From contig NC_065546.1 in NCBI RefSeq assembly GCF_022605725.1, positions 32,360,227 to 32,424,226 on the forward strand: DNA of 64,000 nucleotides. Direction: 5' to 3'. Positions within the stretch are counted from its first letter, which is position 1. Each line of letters starts with the position of its first letter. The translations under genes and the position numbers were made by a program. Positions 10,742-22,339 of the stretch are shown here, one piece after another. Under the pieces are notes generated by a model. It did no database searches and was not told where the DNA came from. It worked only from the letters and a program-made list of their open reading frames with translations. Origin of the DNA: Anthonomus grandis grandis (lineage: Eukaryota > Arthropoda > Insecta > Coleoptera > Curculionidae).

Positions 10742-12250
10742 TAAATAATAATAATAATAATAATAATTCGTTTACTAATTATGCTTGCAAGGGTAAAAGG
10801 CTCTTAAATTTCCGTTTAAAGGAACTTATACTACTTGCTTTGTGATCACCATTTAAAGAGCTGAGGCACAGTCAGACGATCCTGATCTCTGGGGACTCTA
10901 TCACGAATCTCTTCACGAAAAATCAGCTTTTTGCATAGATATTGTAGTCTTTTGAAACATTATGATTGAAAACATGATGTGAAGTAATCGGACTCTGTTG
11001 TATATTTTTAACCAATTTAGACCATTGATTTTTTTTTAAACATGATCATATTTTCTCAAACCATAAATATACTTACAACAGATATTCTGCACATATTGGA
11101 GCATATTTCTACAAATTTGATCAAGACAGGGATAGTACATAATGTTACAATAGTTTAGGATTGACAAAACTAAAGATTCACAAATTTTTTTTCGCATTTA
11201 AAATTTTAAAGATGGTTGTTTGAGTACAATATTTTCATTTTAACATTTGTCTTTTATAACAATTTTTTTTATATGCTCTCTAAACCTAAGACTCGTATCA
11301 ATATAGAGACCAAGATTTTTGGAGCACTCAGAGAATAGCAGAGTTTGCTTATTACTTTGGTTCAGCTTCAACCTTAAATTATTTTTCCACTTAAGGTCTC
11401 AGTTTTACTTTTATTTAGTTTTAAGTTGTAATCATTCAACGAGTATTCCATAATCCTGGAGAAAATCTGTTGCAACATCTAGGTCTGAAGAATCAAGGTA
11501 ATGAAGTAATTGCGTATCATCTGCATAAGATTGTACATAAGAATTTCAGGCAGCCTGGAATATATTAAAAGTATAGACAAGGAAAAGCTGGGAACCAAGA
11601 ATTGATCCCTGTAGGACCCCCGAGACAATATCCCCTGGTACAGAAAAAGCATTGTTTATTCTAACTTTTTGCTGCCTATTTGACAAATAACTTTTAAAGA
11701 TGTTGTAAGAGCAGGAATTGAAACCCAGATATTGCAACTTAGCACACAGCTGATCATGGTTAAGGACATCAAATACCGGGATACTGATATAACACTAATA
11801 TTTTTATCCAGAGCTCGGATTATGTTATTAATTAAAACCAGATTGCTGTAATAGAAGAAGTTTATTTTCCTCAAGGTACTTTAATACCTGAAAATGAAGA
11901 GCCCTGTCAAGTACCTTTAATACAACGGGTAACAAGCTAATTGGTCTAAGATCTTCAACACGAGATAGATTCCGATCTTTGGGTACTGGACATATAATTG
12001 AAGTCTTTCAGAGTATCGGGAAAACCCAGATTCCAAGCAGACATTCATGATGTATGTTAGATGGTTAATAACCACACGAAGACTCATCTTTAGCATCTGC
12101 AGCATCTGATTTTAAGCCACACATGCTTATAAATCTGCTCTGGAGATTTCATTGCGATTCTTCCAAGCGATTCCGAGATCCCGAATGCCAGGTTTTCAAA
12201 ATTTATTGGCCTCTTAAGAAATTGATCAATAATATTAAAATATTTGCATG
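10742..12250 (-). mobile_element. 5'-truncated jockey-like LINE
   Basis: The 3' end is the TAA repeat at 10742-10767, read as (TTA)n on the - strand. Coding remnants of a reverse transcriptase follow to about 12130. Sequence up to about 12250 still looks like the EN-RT linker. The tail repeat is shared with the adjoining Dong-like element, which probably inserted into it. Confidence 0.65.
11546..12130 (-). pseudogene. LINE reverse transcriptase fragment
   Basis: Read on the - strand across several frames, one sees VINHLTYIMNVCLESG, then LRPISLLPVVLKVLDRAL, then LLQQSGF, then VLQGSILGSQLF. These are the ordered N-terminal to palm motifs of jockey-type reverse transcriptases. At least three frame changes separate them, and the YADD block is not preserved as an open frame. 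It is a dead copy. Confidence 0.7.
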
Positions 12251-12255
12251 TAGCT

Positions 12256-12420
12256 TTACATACATATGTAACACTTTTGGGTAGATTTAGTCTTTTTCGT
12301 TAAAGCATTAAACATTTTTCCATCGTTCATCAAGTCATGTTTTACATTTAAAGTATCTACACCCACCTGCATTTCACTTAAATTAAGTTGTTCAATCTCA
12401 TCATCAATCCTTGCCTTTTC
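12256..12420 (-). pseudogene. Fragment of an unidentified protein with a CxxC motif
   Basis: About 50 codons on the - strand read DDEIEQLNLSEMQV, then LMNDGKMFNALTK, then STQKCYICM before a stop. The DGK...NAL...STQ.CYIC pattern reminds me of proteins repeated in several invertebrate genomes that are probably transposon-derived, but I cannot name the family. It directly abuts the 5' end of the LINE at 10742-12250. Confidence 0.35.
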
Positions 12421-13420
12421 TTTTACCGAAACAGACAATACGGAGGCATTAGGAAAACGAATTTTCCAACAAATAATAAAATATTCCCATATAAAAAGAA
12501 ACACTTGCAAGTCCTTCATAAAGGAAAACCCTCTCTATTAAATCTGAGTCGAGAAAACGAAACTTTTCAAGTGCCCCCCGAGACGAGAACTCTATAGACA
12601 TTCAGGTCACGAGATCAGATTCGCGAAATCTCTTGCTAAAATCGTGAGGGTGAACTAATCTTTTCGTAAAACATAATAATGGCAAACACGAAAGTCGTTG
12701 CTCTTCCCCCCGTTCCCGCTCCCGCTCTCTCCCTTAGGCAATTGTGTGACAAGACTCGGTAAATCCCTTAAAGTCCTTAATAAATGTGGGGCGATTTACG
12801 AGCCTACACGCCTAATGGAGGCATTCGGCCATTTCTTACCGCCAGATATAAATTAGCACGCCATCGTTTGGGGCTTATCTCGCGTTAATTCGGATTTCGG
12901 TCGGAGCAACAGATTTCTTATGTTTCTTGACGGTAAAATGATCCAAAAATTCCCTTCAAATGGATATTTTTTACTGGATAAGTGATAAATCTTTAAATTT
13001 GGAAAATAAGCTGTCCTTATTCATAGATCGTAAAACGTCTGGCCACTATGGATATTCCAGCTGAAATGTAAATCTTGGAGCTTTACGGCCGTTCGTGACA
13101 AAGTACAACTTGGCGGCGAAATAAATTTTAACGTTTGATATTATCGGTCAATTTTTTGTTCCTTTCTGTTTTAACTTGAAATTTGAATGAGTAAACTTTG
13201 ATAGGTTATATGGTTTTATGTAGTAGAAGTACTATGGAAAGAGTTGTATTTACGTGTGTTTTCTATATTGATAGAAATAATTAAGCATTTGAAGAAAGGC
13301 AGTAGGAGTAAGAAAGAATGTCTTAGTCAGAATTTAAAAGATTAAAATGAGAATAGATTTTTCAGGCTTGTTAAAGAGGGCTTAATTTGTGGGCATATTT
13401 TTGAAATGCAGTGCTTACTA
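12421..13420. other. Sequence without gene; GC-richer island
   Basis: No coding region is visible. Positions 12680-13110 are clearly less AT-rich than their surroundings (for example TTCCCGCTCCCGCTCTCTCC) and carry no transposon signature. This is a candidate for unique host sequence or a regulatory element within the gene's intron. Confidence 0.4.
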
Positions 13421-13424
13421 TTAA

Positions 13425-15305
13425 AGGGTTATACAATCGGGGTCAATATATAATTTCGTTGATCATATCATCTTATTGCCTGTAATTCCTCTATACCATG
13501 CCTATATATTTTTTCTAAAATTTACAAAATTAACTGCTCCATTAGACCAGTAGCGAGTTTCACCAACACTCCTTGGACTTAGGCAGCAGAGTCACAGAGT
13601 TTCACTTATTTCGCGATTATAAAATCGATAGCAGTAGACTTACTTAAAAACAAGTCTTATACAAAAGACCTCTGTAAACCAAAATATATTTATATTAAAA
13701 ACCTTTGACTTATGCAAGAAAGATATTTAAGATAAAAAAGTTAAACAGTCAAGAAACTCAAATGGAAAAAAATCTATAAATACACAAAATATAATAAATA
13801 CAGAACCCAAAGGAGGAAATTGACAACAATTATGCAAACATTTAATTGATATCGAAATAAATATACAAATTGTCAATTAAGATTACATATTTAATATATA
13901 GCCATTATACAGAATACGTTCCTGCGTTATTATAAACGTATTTGCCCTTCAAGCAACATACTTTAATATACACACACAACTCTATGGGCAATATTACCAT
14001 TTTTCATCTTTATACAGATGACTTCTAAATTCATTTAAAGATTTAAAACTATTGTCCTAATATCAAATGTCTAGGTACACTATAGATGTTTGTGTCATAC
14101 ACGTAGCCTTTATTGGAATGGTACCTCGTTCATAACTTTATCCCTCTTTTTACCGGTTTCAAGAGGAGGTGTTGTTTTAGAGAAGAACTCCTCTTGAATT
14201 TAGTTATAGATTTATCTATCGACTAAAAGGTACTGTCACTTCTCCCGGCTAGAAAAGTTTCCTTCAAACAAAAAAGAACTTCTTCTATATGATATACTTT
14301 TGATGCATCATTTGGTTTATTGGGTTCATTGAAATATAACTTAGATGTAAATAGTAAAAACCGATCCCTGGATATTACTTCTTTTATGGCTATTACCTAA
14401 AGACTTGCGTTTAGACCAGTACATGTGTCTTGTCGGCAAACGATTATAGGACATTATAAGGGCACATCCTAAAATAATTTTGATTTTGCCTGGAGAAGCT
14501 TCTACGATCTTCTTCTTTTTTAGTTCTGTCAATAATTTCAAACGTAGATTTGTATAGTGACTTATTTGCATTATAAGACTTTTGAAAAACATTGTGTAGA
14601 AGCAGTCAATCACAGAAGAATCTTTAGTTATTTTATCTGTAAGCAGTGGTTTTTCATGCGAGGAGATGACATACTTTGGGACGAATTTTTTAACATTTCT
14701 AATCCAGTCGAAACTTGGATTTAAAATTTACGGCTGCTGTTCGTCGTCATTTGAATAACAATTATCTTTAGCTTCAATTTGATTATCCAGGTCCTCTTCG
14801 GCTAGTTCGCCAATTTCTTCAACTTTAGATTCTTCTAATGAGGAGTCGGAGTCGGTATCAGAGTACTGATAGTCTGAATCGGCGCTGCCATCACTGTCGT
14901 GAAAAGGATCTAGTGGTTCCTCCAAATCAGATAAGTCTTTGGCTATATCGTACAATTCTTTTTCCTTGAGAGGGCAATTCATCCGGAAACGCAATAATTA
15001 ATGTTAGTCTAGAAAACACTGCTGGGATAAATATATCCCTCGATTCATTACTGTTGGGATATATAAATCCCAGAAGGCATATATTTGTTGCATATGTAAA
15101 AAACTTTGTTAAAAAAATACATTGACTTACCTTGTTCTATTATAGTAATCTCATGAACACAAATAATCCACAGAATAAACGAAATAAACTAATAAAAATT
15201 ACGTAAACATGCAGAGGACACGTGCGCGAACTACAATCAGCATTTTCGATGCAGTAATTTTTAAATTATTCTTGGTATCTATATGACCCCGTAGTATTGA
15301 AAGGG
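13425..15305 (-). mobile_element. Internally deleted piggyBac-like element
   Basis: TTAA lies at both ends (13421-13424 and 15306-15309), the target site of piggyBac elements. The right end reads, on the - strand, CCCTTTCAATACTACGGGGT and the left end reads AGGGTTATACAATCGGGGTC. They share the GGGGTCA.TATA block. The - strand holds the start of a piggyBac transposase, but the catalytic region is missing. Positions 13640-14340 show no coding remnant, so an internal deletion or heavy decay is likely. Two small palindromes lie near the right end (GGGATAAATATATCCC and GGGATATATAAATCCC). Confidence 0.75.
14341..14994 (-). pseudogene. piggyBac transposase N-terminal part, disrupted
   Basis: The frame opens at 14994 with a short basic stretch and then a very acidic region rich in Ser and Asp (SDGSADSDYQYSDTDSDSSL), typical of the disordered N-terminus of piggyBac proteins. 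A TAA at 14728-14730 interrupts it. The same frame continues into the start of the DDE_Tnp_1_7 domain: FYTMFFKSLIMQI, then GKIKIILGCALIMSYNRLPT, then RHMYWS, which matches the family pattern of a glycine-methionine-tyrosine stretch before LPS..YWS. The frame ends at 14341, well before the catalytic aspartates. No function can be expected. Confidence 0.75.
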
Positions 15306-15385
15306 TTAAGTTTCTTAGTTATACTTTAATCGAAAATGTTTATTTTCTTCTTCAGGACTACAAATTTACAGAAAAAAATAATATA

Positions 15386-16689
15386 CGAGGTACGTCCAGA
15401 AAGTAAGTTTCGTTTGGTAATAAAAATAAATTGTGTACAGATACAAGAAAAATACTTATTGCACAAAAATCTACAACTCTTGTTTAAGAGTGTTAGATTT
15501 AATTTTCCACATAACTGCCAAAATTTTTGTCATAGCGTGACACAATTTTTTTTATGCCTTCTTCATAGAAGGTGGAATGGAAACATTTTCTTTCAATTCT
15601 TCGTTATTGTTGAAGTGTTGACCTCCAAAGAAAGACTTAGGATGTAAGAACAGATGAAAATCGCTAGGAGTGAGGTCAAGGCTGAACGGAGTATGGTCAA
15701 ATACGTCCCAGCCAAATCCCTGTAGGAGGTTTCTCGTCACATTTGCAGTGTGTGGTCGTGCATTGTCGTGAAGAAAAACAACACCTTTTGACAGAAATTC
15801 TCGGCGTTTATTCTGTATTGCGTGGCGCAATTTGCTAAGTGTCTCGCAGTAAACATCTGTATGTTTCTGTATGAACATTGTTTGACCTCGCGGTAAGAAA
15901 CCAGTAAGATACCTTTCCTGTCCAAAAACACTGTGCACATGATTTTTCGAGGTATCAAGATTTGTTTCGGCTTAACCCTTGTTGGGGATGAAATGAGTGT
16001 GCCTCCATTCTTGTTTCAGGAGTATCATAAGAAACCCAAGCTTCATCTCCTGTGACTATCTGTGACAAAAAACCTTCGCCGCCTTCATCATAATGGAATT
16101 AAAATTGAAGTGCACTACCCATCCGTTTTGTTTCTCAGTAAGAATTTTTGGTACTCAACGTGAGCAAAGTTTACGAAATTTCATGTTTTCGGTAACAATT
16201 TCATGAATTAGTGATCGTGAGATTTGGGCAAATTCTATAGCGAGAGCACTAATTATAAACTTACGATTTTTCTTAAGCTTTTCATCAATCGCTCGAACCA
16301 GTTCTTTTGTAATCAAAGATAGACGCCCACTTCGTTCGTTATCGTGCACTTCATTGAACTGTTAGACCCATCTTCTCACCATTTAATGACTCATCATCAA
16401 AACGTTTTGTCCATAAACTTCGCAAATTTGCTGATAAATTTCAATTAGTTTCACTTTCTTAGAATTCAGAAAACGAATCACAGATCTAATTTCACAAGCG
16501 GTGGGATTTTCAATCAACACCGACATTGTAAACAAGCACAACAAAGCATACGTGGCTGACAGCGATCTCAAAGTGACTCAAAGTGTTTCTTCTCCTTGAT
16601 AGAGCGTCTGTCGCGCATGCGCGAAACTGCGATCGCAGCGCTGCAGCGGATATAAATAGAAACGGAACTTACTTTCCGGACGTACCTCG
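15386..16689 (-). mobile_element. Mariner element (DD34D)
   Basis: The ends are near-perfect 30-bp inverted repeats. Both begin CGAGGTACGTCC and continue with (A/G)GAAAGTAAGTT(T/C)CGTTT. TA duplications lie at 15384-15385 and 16690-16691. The length of 1304 bp is that of a full-size classical mariner. The transposase gene has several stops. It sits in the left arm of a foldback element. Confidence 0.9.
15552..16526 (-). pseudogene. Mariner transposase (DD34D), disrupted
   Basis: The N-terminus near 16526 has a mariner helix-turn-helix (CEIRSVIRFLN, IYQQICEVYG). The sequence then passes through stops near 16380 and 16155. The catalytic region shows TGDEAWV near 16050, FLHDNARPHTAN and SLDLTPSDFHLF. 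The last two aspartates are 34 residues apart, the classical mariner signature. The end matches the family (KSFFGGQHFNNNEELK). It is a single-exon gene of normal size, now inactivated by at least three stop or frame lesions. Confidence 0.85.
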
Positions 16690-17150
16690 TATAATTATTT
16701 TTCTAGGTTTCCTTTTACAATAGGAATTCGTTATAAGTATACTTACTACTAATTACTATACATGTAATTATGAAAGTCTATTAGGCCACACCCTTGTTGC
16801 TTTACTAGATAAAAAACTACATATAATTTTTTTATCGTTTTAAAAATTTTTATTTAAACCAAAGCAAAACTGAACTAACTGCGTGTCTATTATTGTCGAA
16901 ATGAGACATGGAACGCTACAAGAAGTTCAAATTTGAAAAAAAAAATGTAAAACTATAAAAATCAAATAATATGTAGTTTTTTATCTAAGTAAACCAACAA
17001 GGATGTGGCGTCATATTAGACTTTTATCATTAAATGAGTAAGTATACTTATAACGAATTTTCATTGTACAAGCAAACCTATAAAAATAATTATATATTTT
17101 TTTTTTCTGTAAATTTATAGTCTTGAAGAAGAAAATAAACATTTGCGAAA

Positions 17151-18960
17151 GCTATATATATATAGCTTCATTCATTATCTTGCTTGCGTATTTATTTAAT
17201 CATTTAAATTAGCATATAGATATTTTTGTTGGTTTTATTTAGTCTATTAGTTTTATGTACTTTTTGAGGTTTATAAAATAATCTTCTTTATCGCCAATTA
17301 AAAAGGATCTAGGAATTAAAATATTTACTTGAATACTTTCTAAGTTCACTTTTTACTTTTTTCAATAGACTTTACTTTAATATAATAATTATTGAAGATT
17401 CTTGTATTTCTTGTTGTTGTGGACTTCATTATTTTGCTTTAAGTTTAGCATTATTTTTGATAACATTTTGATTTGTTTTAAATTTAGTATATCACATATT
17501 TTATAAATTGTCTCAGTTGGTGTTTCATTTATTGAGAAGATGATTTATATGTTATAAGTTTCTTTAAAAAGAAATTATTAATTTATTTTACGAAGTTGAA
17601 AATTATTGTTTTTTTCTAGAGGTTATCAGTTTATAATTCTTTTCTCAAAAGTCTCACTCTTTGCCTGAATATATATAAAATTAAACTTATAAATATTAGG
17701 CATAATTTAAATAGACAGAATGCCCATTTTTAATCACTACGTTCACAAAACATGCGCTTCTACAAAAGATTTACTTAGATTAGTGGTAAAATTGTATTTC
17801 AGGTAATTAAAGAAAAAAATGGAAATTTCAGCTTTTAATGGATATGTTATGAATTCATTTGAAAGATAAATTATTAATTTATTCCAGGCAGTTGATCTTT
17901 TCATAAGTATGAAATTAAACTTATAAATATTATGCATAATTTAAATAGCCACGATACCTAGTTATTTATTACTTTCACAAAAAAAAGGTGTGGTTTCAGT
18001 CTTTAAAAAGGGTAAAAAAACATTTATAGACAAAAGGGAAATCCTAGCCAAATTGAAGAAAAAAAACATCAAAAACCTTTATCGCCACCGGATACCGGAG
18101 GCTGCAGCTTTTTTAATTAACAAAGTTGACCGATGCAAAGTACCTTTTCCCGTTTTTAAAATTACTAACGCCCTCGTACGCGAAATGATTTAATAACCTT
18201 CCTGCGGAATTTTCATTATGGGACTTTTCCGGTTGACTTTTCCTATTATTTCCTCACATAAGCTGAAGCGTAGAAATTTTTATTTTTACCCCATCAAACG
18301 TAAATCCCCTTATTGTACTGATTTAAAAATAAAACAGAGATCGTTTTAGATTGGGGTTGGTTCTTTTTTTGTCGTTTCCGCGGACCCTCATATAAAGTTT
18401 TTAACTATTATTAAGTAAACTGAATTTTTCTTCTAGACGAGAAAAGTTTCTCCTTTGAAGTTTCTGGAAGTTTCACACACCGCATTGTCTTGTCGGAGTT
18501 CGACTCTATTTGGTCGCTGTATTTCTGGAAAGTAACTTTTTTAAGGGATTTGGTTTGTTGACAAATTTGATTAAGTGTTTACTGATCTACTTTTTCAGTT
18601 AATTTCTAAGGGAATTATTTGAAATTTATAGGGAAAATAATCTGATTTGACAGATACAAATTTTAAAAAGATTCCAGGCTTTCTAAACTTTTATTTTAAA
18701 GAAGTAAGAATTTATTTTTTGAGGAAAAAACTGCTCCAATAAAAAATAATATTTCAATTGCCTTGACGTACTTTCAACTGCCTGAAATTAATTTTAAAAG
18801 ATTGTTCTATAGATGTCTTTTTTCCTATGATTTTCAAGTCTTTAAAATAATACATATTTTAGTTGCTTACAAAAATATGTATATTGAATTGCTTGGAAAA
18901 AAGAAATATATTATTTAAATGCCCGAAATAAAACAATATAATATTTCAAGTTTCATATTA
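17151..18960. other. AT-rich sequence without recognisable gene
   Basis: There is a 67-codon reading frame at 17990-18193 of somewhat higher GC, but it matches no family I know. The right part (18750-18960) repeats the word ATTGCCTTGA/AACTGCCTGAAAT/ATGCCCGAAATAAA. The same word reappears past the LINE at 24925-24965, so the LINE inserted into this repetitive tract. Confidence 0.45.
17570..17985. repeat. Diverged direct duplication of about 120 bp
   Basis: Positions about 17645-17745 and 17880-17985 share AAATTAAACTTATAAATATT and the following GCATAATTTAAATAG, with AATTATTAATTTATT upstream of each. The spacing is about 235 bp. Confidence 0.6.
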
Positions 18961-19374
18961 TAAGTAGCACAATCTAAGCATTTATAATAATAATAATACA
19001 TTTATTAGTTACCAAAATAATACATTATAAATTACTGCTAAAACTAATTAATTATATGGTAACTAACAGGCCACCATTAATTCAGACTTCCAGGACCATT
19101 TAACAAAATAGTGCCTGAATTCTGTTGAATCCTAGGTATTGCCTAATAAATATTACAGATTACATACACTGAATATTAAATTACATCACATAATCAACAT
19201 TAAGTCGTCAAGAAGAGCAAAAGAAAAGCAAAAGAAAAAACATTAATACCAGAAGGATAGAGAAAGCATCTCTCCCACACGTAAAACTACCCTATAAAGA
19301 GTCTCAAATGATTCATTCAGGTTGGTGTTGGAGATCATTCAACAAACAAACAAAAATACATAACGAATCGGACA

Positions 19375-20028
19375 TCAGAGCTGTATTTGACTTAGAAAGT
19401 GCCGCTTCATTCTAAGCTTAAAAGTTAGTTCGTAGGAAGCAAACTGGCTAATCTTAAATTTATTTATATAATGAGTAATCGAATATGAAAAAGACCTCTT
19501 AAATAATTTTTCATTGTGCGACGGGATAGTTAGAAGATCCTTTCGTCTAATGTTAAGATTATGCACATCCGTACGAAATTTGACTTTTTTAAATAAATAT
19601 GGAGGTGTTTTAAATTTAAGAATTTTGTAAAAAAAACAGTGTGTATATAAGTCTCGTCGGTAGTGCATATTCAATCAGTTTGCTTCAGTTAACTTATGAA
19701 ATATGTGGTATATCCTCCTTACACCACAAATAAGCCTTAGACAACAGTTTTGAAGCTTCTGAATTCTGACCGCATCAGAATAATCTAAACAGGTGCCATG
19801 GATGGTGTCACAAAACTTTAATGGTAACAAATCACATAGCATTTTTTTAATTTTAGGGCTTAAAGAATGCCTGAGAGAAAATATAGACTTCAGAGCAGAA
19901 TATCCATTTCTTAACTTAATAGTGATATGTTCTTTAAATCTTAGTTTATTATCGATAATAAGCCCTATCGTTTAATCTGCTAAATTTTTAGCAGATTACT
20001 CTACGGAATCCAGATTGATTCTCGGGTA
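19375..20028 (-). pseudogene. LINE reverse transcriptase, C-terminal part
   Basis: The block begins with PENQSGFRR (fingers motif) near 20020. A large deletion follows. The C-terminal region then reads DAVRIQKLQNCCLRLICG and VRRIYHI, and a last open frame (19674-19375) with LNIRRKDLLTIPSHNEKLFK, typical of the thumb and tail of jockey-type proteins. The catalytic YADD region is absent. Confidence 0.65.
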
Positions 20029-21175
20029 TAGTTTAGGTGAAGTTACTTGATCAAGCTCCAAAATTGGGTATGTACAAAATACAATCAACATACTACATAT
20101 ACGCATTAAATTACATTTACGGTCGATTCGAGTCTTTCCACAGCCTCCGGCCCGTTCAACAATCAATATTTGTCACATAAAGATAGGCAAGTTCGGCGCG
20201 GATAACGTGAAACAGACGAAGATACACGAGATTCTCTCGATGCTGCTGGGATTGAATTATGGACGGGCCGGGAATAGGAAACACAGTCGCGCGCTCAAAA
20301 ATAGGAAATGCAATTATTTGATACGTTTCATTATTGTTATTTTACAGTTTTCTTAAAATAAACGAATATAAATAAAATATTTTTATTGTGTTCTATTATT
20401 TATAAATGTTATTTTTTACTAGATATTATATATTATACGCCGTGTTACAAATTCCTAGCTCACTATTGGGATCTCGGTAAATATAAGAGATACGAAAATT
20501 GTTAATTTTAGGGTAAAGTTTCGCATTTTTAAGCCTGAAAATGTGCCATTTGAAAATTTGTATAAAAAATATTAAAATTTATATTTCTTGTTGGGGCGCT
20601 ATTGGACCACTCCTTTTGCACGTGGAAATAATGTTGTGAAGAATCAACCATTTCTTAAGATGCGTGCCATAATATATAGGTCTGTATATGGTAATAATTA
20701 AAACAATTTTGAATTTTGTAAATGTGTTAAAATTAGCATGGTGCAGACTTGGCTCACCCTAAAATCGGTTTCGCGTTTATATTATATCCTGTATTTCTTG
20801 TTGTTATTCTATTTGTTATATACTGTTGATGTTTTGTTTTATTTACTTTCGTCTCAACTTTTGAACAATAAAAATGTCATTTTTGCGGCCTTTCATACTA
20901 GTGATAATTAATAGAATAGTTGTGGTAAACATTTGTAGCCATTTCATAATTGTTAGTTAATGATCGTTTTATCGATCAAATTCTAAGAGAGTATCAATTT
21001 CTTAACACGTGTCATTTTTGACCTTAATATATTTTAAACCTGAAATATAATTTTTAAATACAATGTACGTTAAAAAATATCATTAATATTTGCTAAATAA
21101 AAAAAAAAATAGTACAATTTTTTAAGATAAAAATTCAAGGTTAAATGGAATTTTTGACATTAAAATTAACGAGTC

Positions 21176-21384
21176 ACTTATTTTGGGTATTATGTCACTT
21201 ATATTAAATATCAATTTAGAAAATACTATCTCGTACGCTCAAATATTGAAAAGAAGAAGAAAATATACTTATTCACATATTTAAAATATATTTGAACTTA
21301 AATTTTTAACTTTCGTTATATTTACTTTAATGTAAGTTCAATAAGTCTTAAATACAATAATTTAATTAGATATAATAGATACCG
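21176..21384 (+). repeat. Dispersed repeat, copy 1
   Basis: Closely similar to 38829-39068 on the same strand. Shared words include AAATATCAATTTAGAAAATAC, AAGAAGAAGAAAATA, CTTTCGTTATATTTA and TCTTAAATACAATAAT. No coding potential is seen. Confidence 0.75.
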
Positions 21385-21499
21385 CGAATGAATGCAATTA
21401 TAATTCATGCCAATGACCAATCCAGTTCTGAAGAGATAAATAGTGATGCTAAATAGGTAAGCATTTTTGGATGTAAAAAATTATAAATATGTAGTTAGC

Positions 21500-21620
21500 T
21501 TCACTTATATTTGATTTTGATAAGCCCAAAATTTCATTGTCAATTTCATTTCAATGAAAATTCATTGTTCAGCGGGAATTTTTGGGCTTATCGAAACAAA
21601 TATCAGCGGAGGCAAGTATA
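21500..21620. repeat. Small foldback element
   Basis: The arms TTGATTTTGATAAGCCCAAA and its imperfect counterpart TTTGGGCTTATCGAAACAAA are separated by about 55 bp. The outer pairs ACTTATATTTG and CAAATATCAGCGGAGGCAAGT are looser. Confidence 0.65.
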
Positions 21621-21920
21621 ACAATATTCTATTGCAGCACGGCCACGACATTATTTAAGACCCACTTATTAACCACCCACCTTTTTGACAGTTTTTTTAA
21701 TAATTAAAAAAAAACTGTGTAAAAAATATGTGTCATTAAATCTAACCACGATTTTTGCATGACTTGATAAATGTTTTTGTTGGTTGTAAAATTACATTTT
21801 TACTATATATATTAAGCCAGAGAAACGAAAATTATATGCACACCAATGCCTTATAAAGAAAACGTCGCGTGCTAAACGTTTTTAGTTTTTATACTTGTCC
21901 AAGTAACTTCACCTAAACTA

Positions 21921-22339
21921 TAACAGATTGTTTTGGTTCAAATATTCCAATATTTGGCTTTTCACAATATTCTCCAGTACTTTTGAAAATACTGGAAGAA
22001 TAGATATAGAACGAATTTAATTAAACTCCTTTGTATGACATTGGCTTCTTTCCATTAATAAGGAAATAGCTTTTTTCCAAACATACATTAATGATATGAG
22101 TTAGTGGATCAAGAATAGCAGGGCAACATAGCATAATAAGATTTATATTTAGATAGTCAGCTCCAAAAAGCTTTACTTTTTATTTTGTTTAAGATACATA
22201 CGGTGTCTTGTGTTTAATGTAATTCTGTGTTCCTTAAAGAACCTGATAAACTCCTCATTTGGACTATTTGCATTGCTATAGTTTATGCTAGTAAAAAATT
22301 TATTTAATTTATCCACGTTTTGTAAGGACGTAGACAATT
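21921..22339 (-). pseudogene. LINE reverse transcriptase, N-terminal part
   Basis: The - strand reads KLNKFFTSINYSN, then AILDPLTHIINVCLEKSYFL, then ISILPVFSKVLENIVKSQIL and EYLNQNNLL. This is the usual order of the jockey RT entry region. The next motif, PENQSGF, lies on the far side of the 1.9-kb insertion at 20020. A frame change lies near 22020. Confidence 0.75.

Larger units (their letters stand above)
15326..17150. repeat. Foldback element (about 510 bp) carrying a mariner insertion
   Basis: Sequence on either side of the mariner at 15386-16689 forms a long palindrome. The left arm is 15329-15385 plus 16692 to about 16860. The right arm is about 16900-17147. Matching pairs include AATGTTTATTTTCTTCTTCA with TGAAGAAGAAAATAAACATT, TATAAGTATACTTACT with AGTAAGTATACTTATA, and GTTGCTTTACTAGATAAAAA with its counterpart near 16977. 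Without the mariner this would be a non-coding foldback MITE. I do not recognise its family. Confidence 0.75.
20029..21920. mobile_element. Non-autonomous Tc1/mariner-like element inside the LINE
   Basis: The element starts TAGTTTAGGTGAAGTTACTT and ends with the exact reverse complement. The inverted repeats are perfect for 21 bp, then AAG is shared again. TA duplications are at 20027-20028 and 21921-21922, and removing the insert with one TA rejoins the LINE motifs on either side in one frame. No transposase is encoded. Inside are a GC-richer patch (20100-20300), a dispersed repeat (21176-21384) and a small foldback (21500-21620), so it has itself collected insertions or captured DNA. Confidence 0.8.

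Noticed and set aside
15336..15647. 103-codon + strand frame
   Set aside because: It overlaps the mariner end and lies antisense to its transposase.
17990..18193. 67-codon open frame with higher GC
   Set aside because: No motif, no splice context and no similarity to GALNT or any transposon I know.
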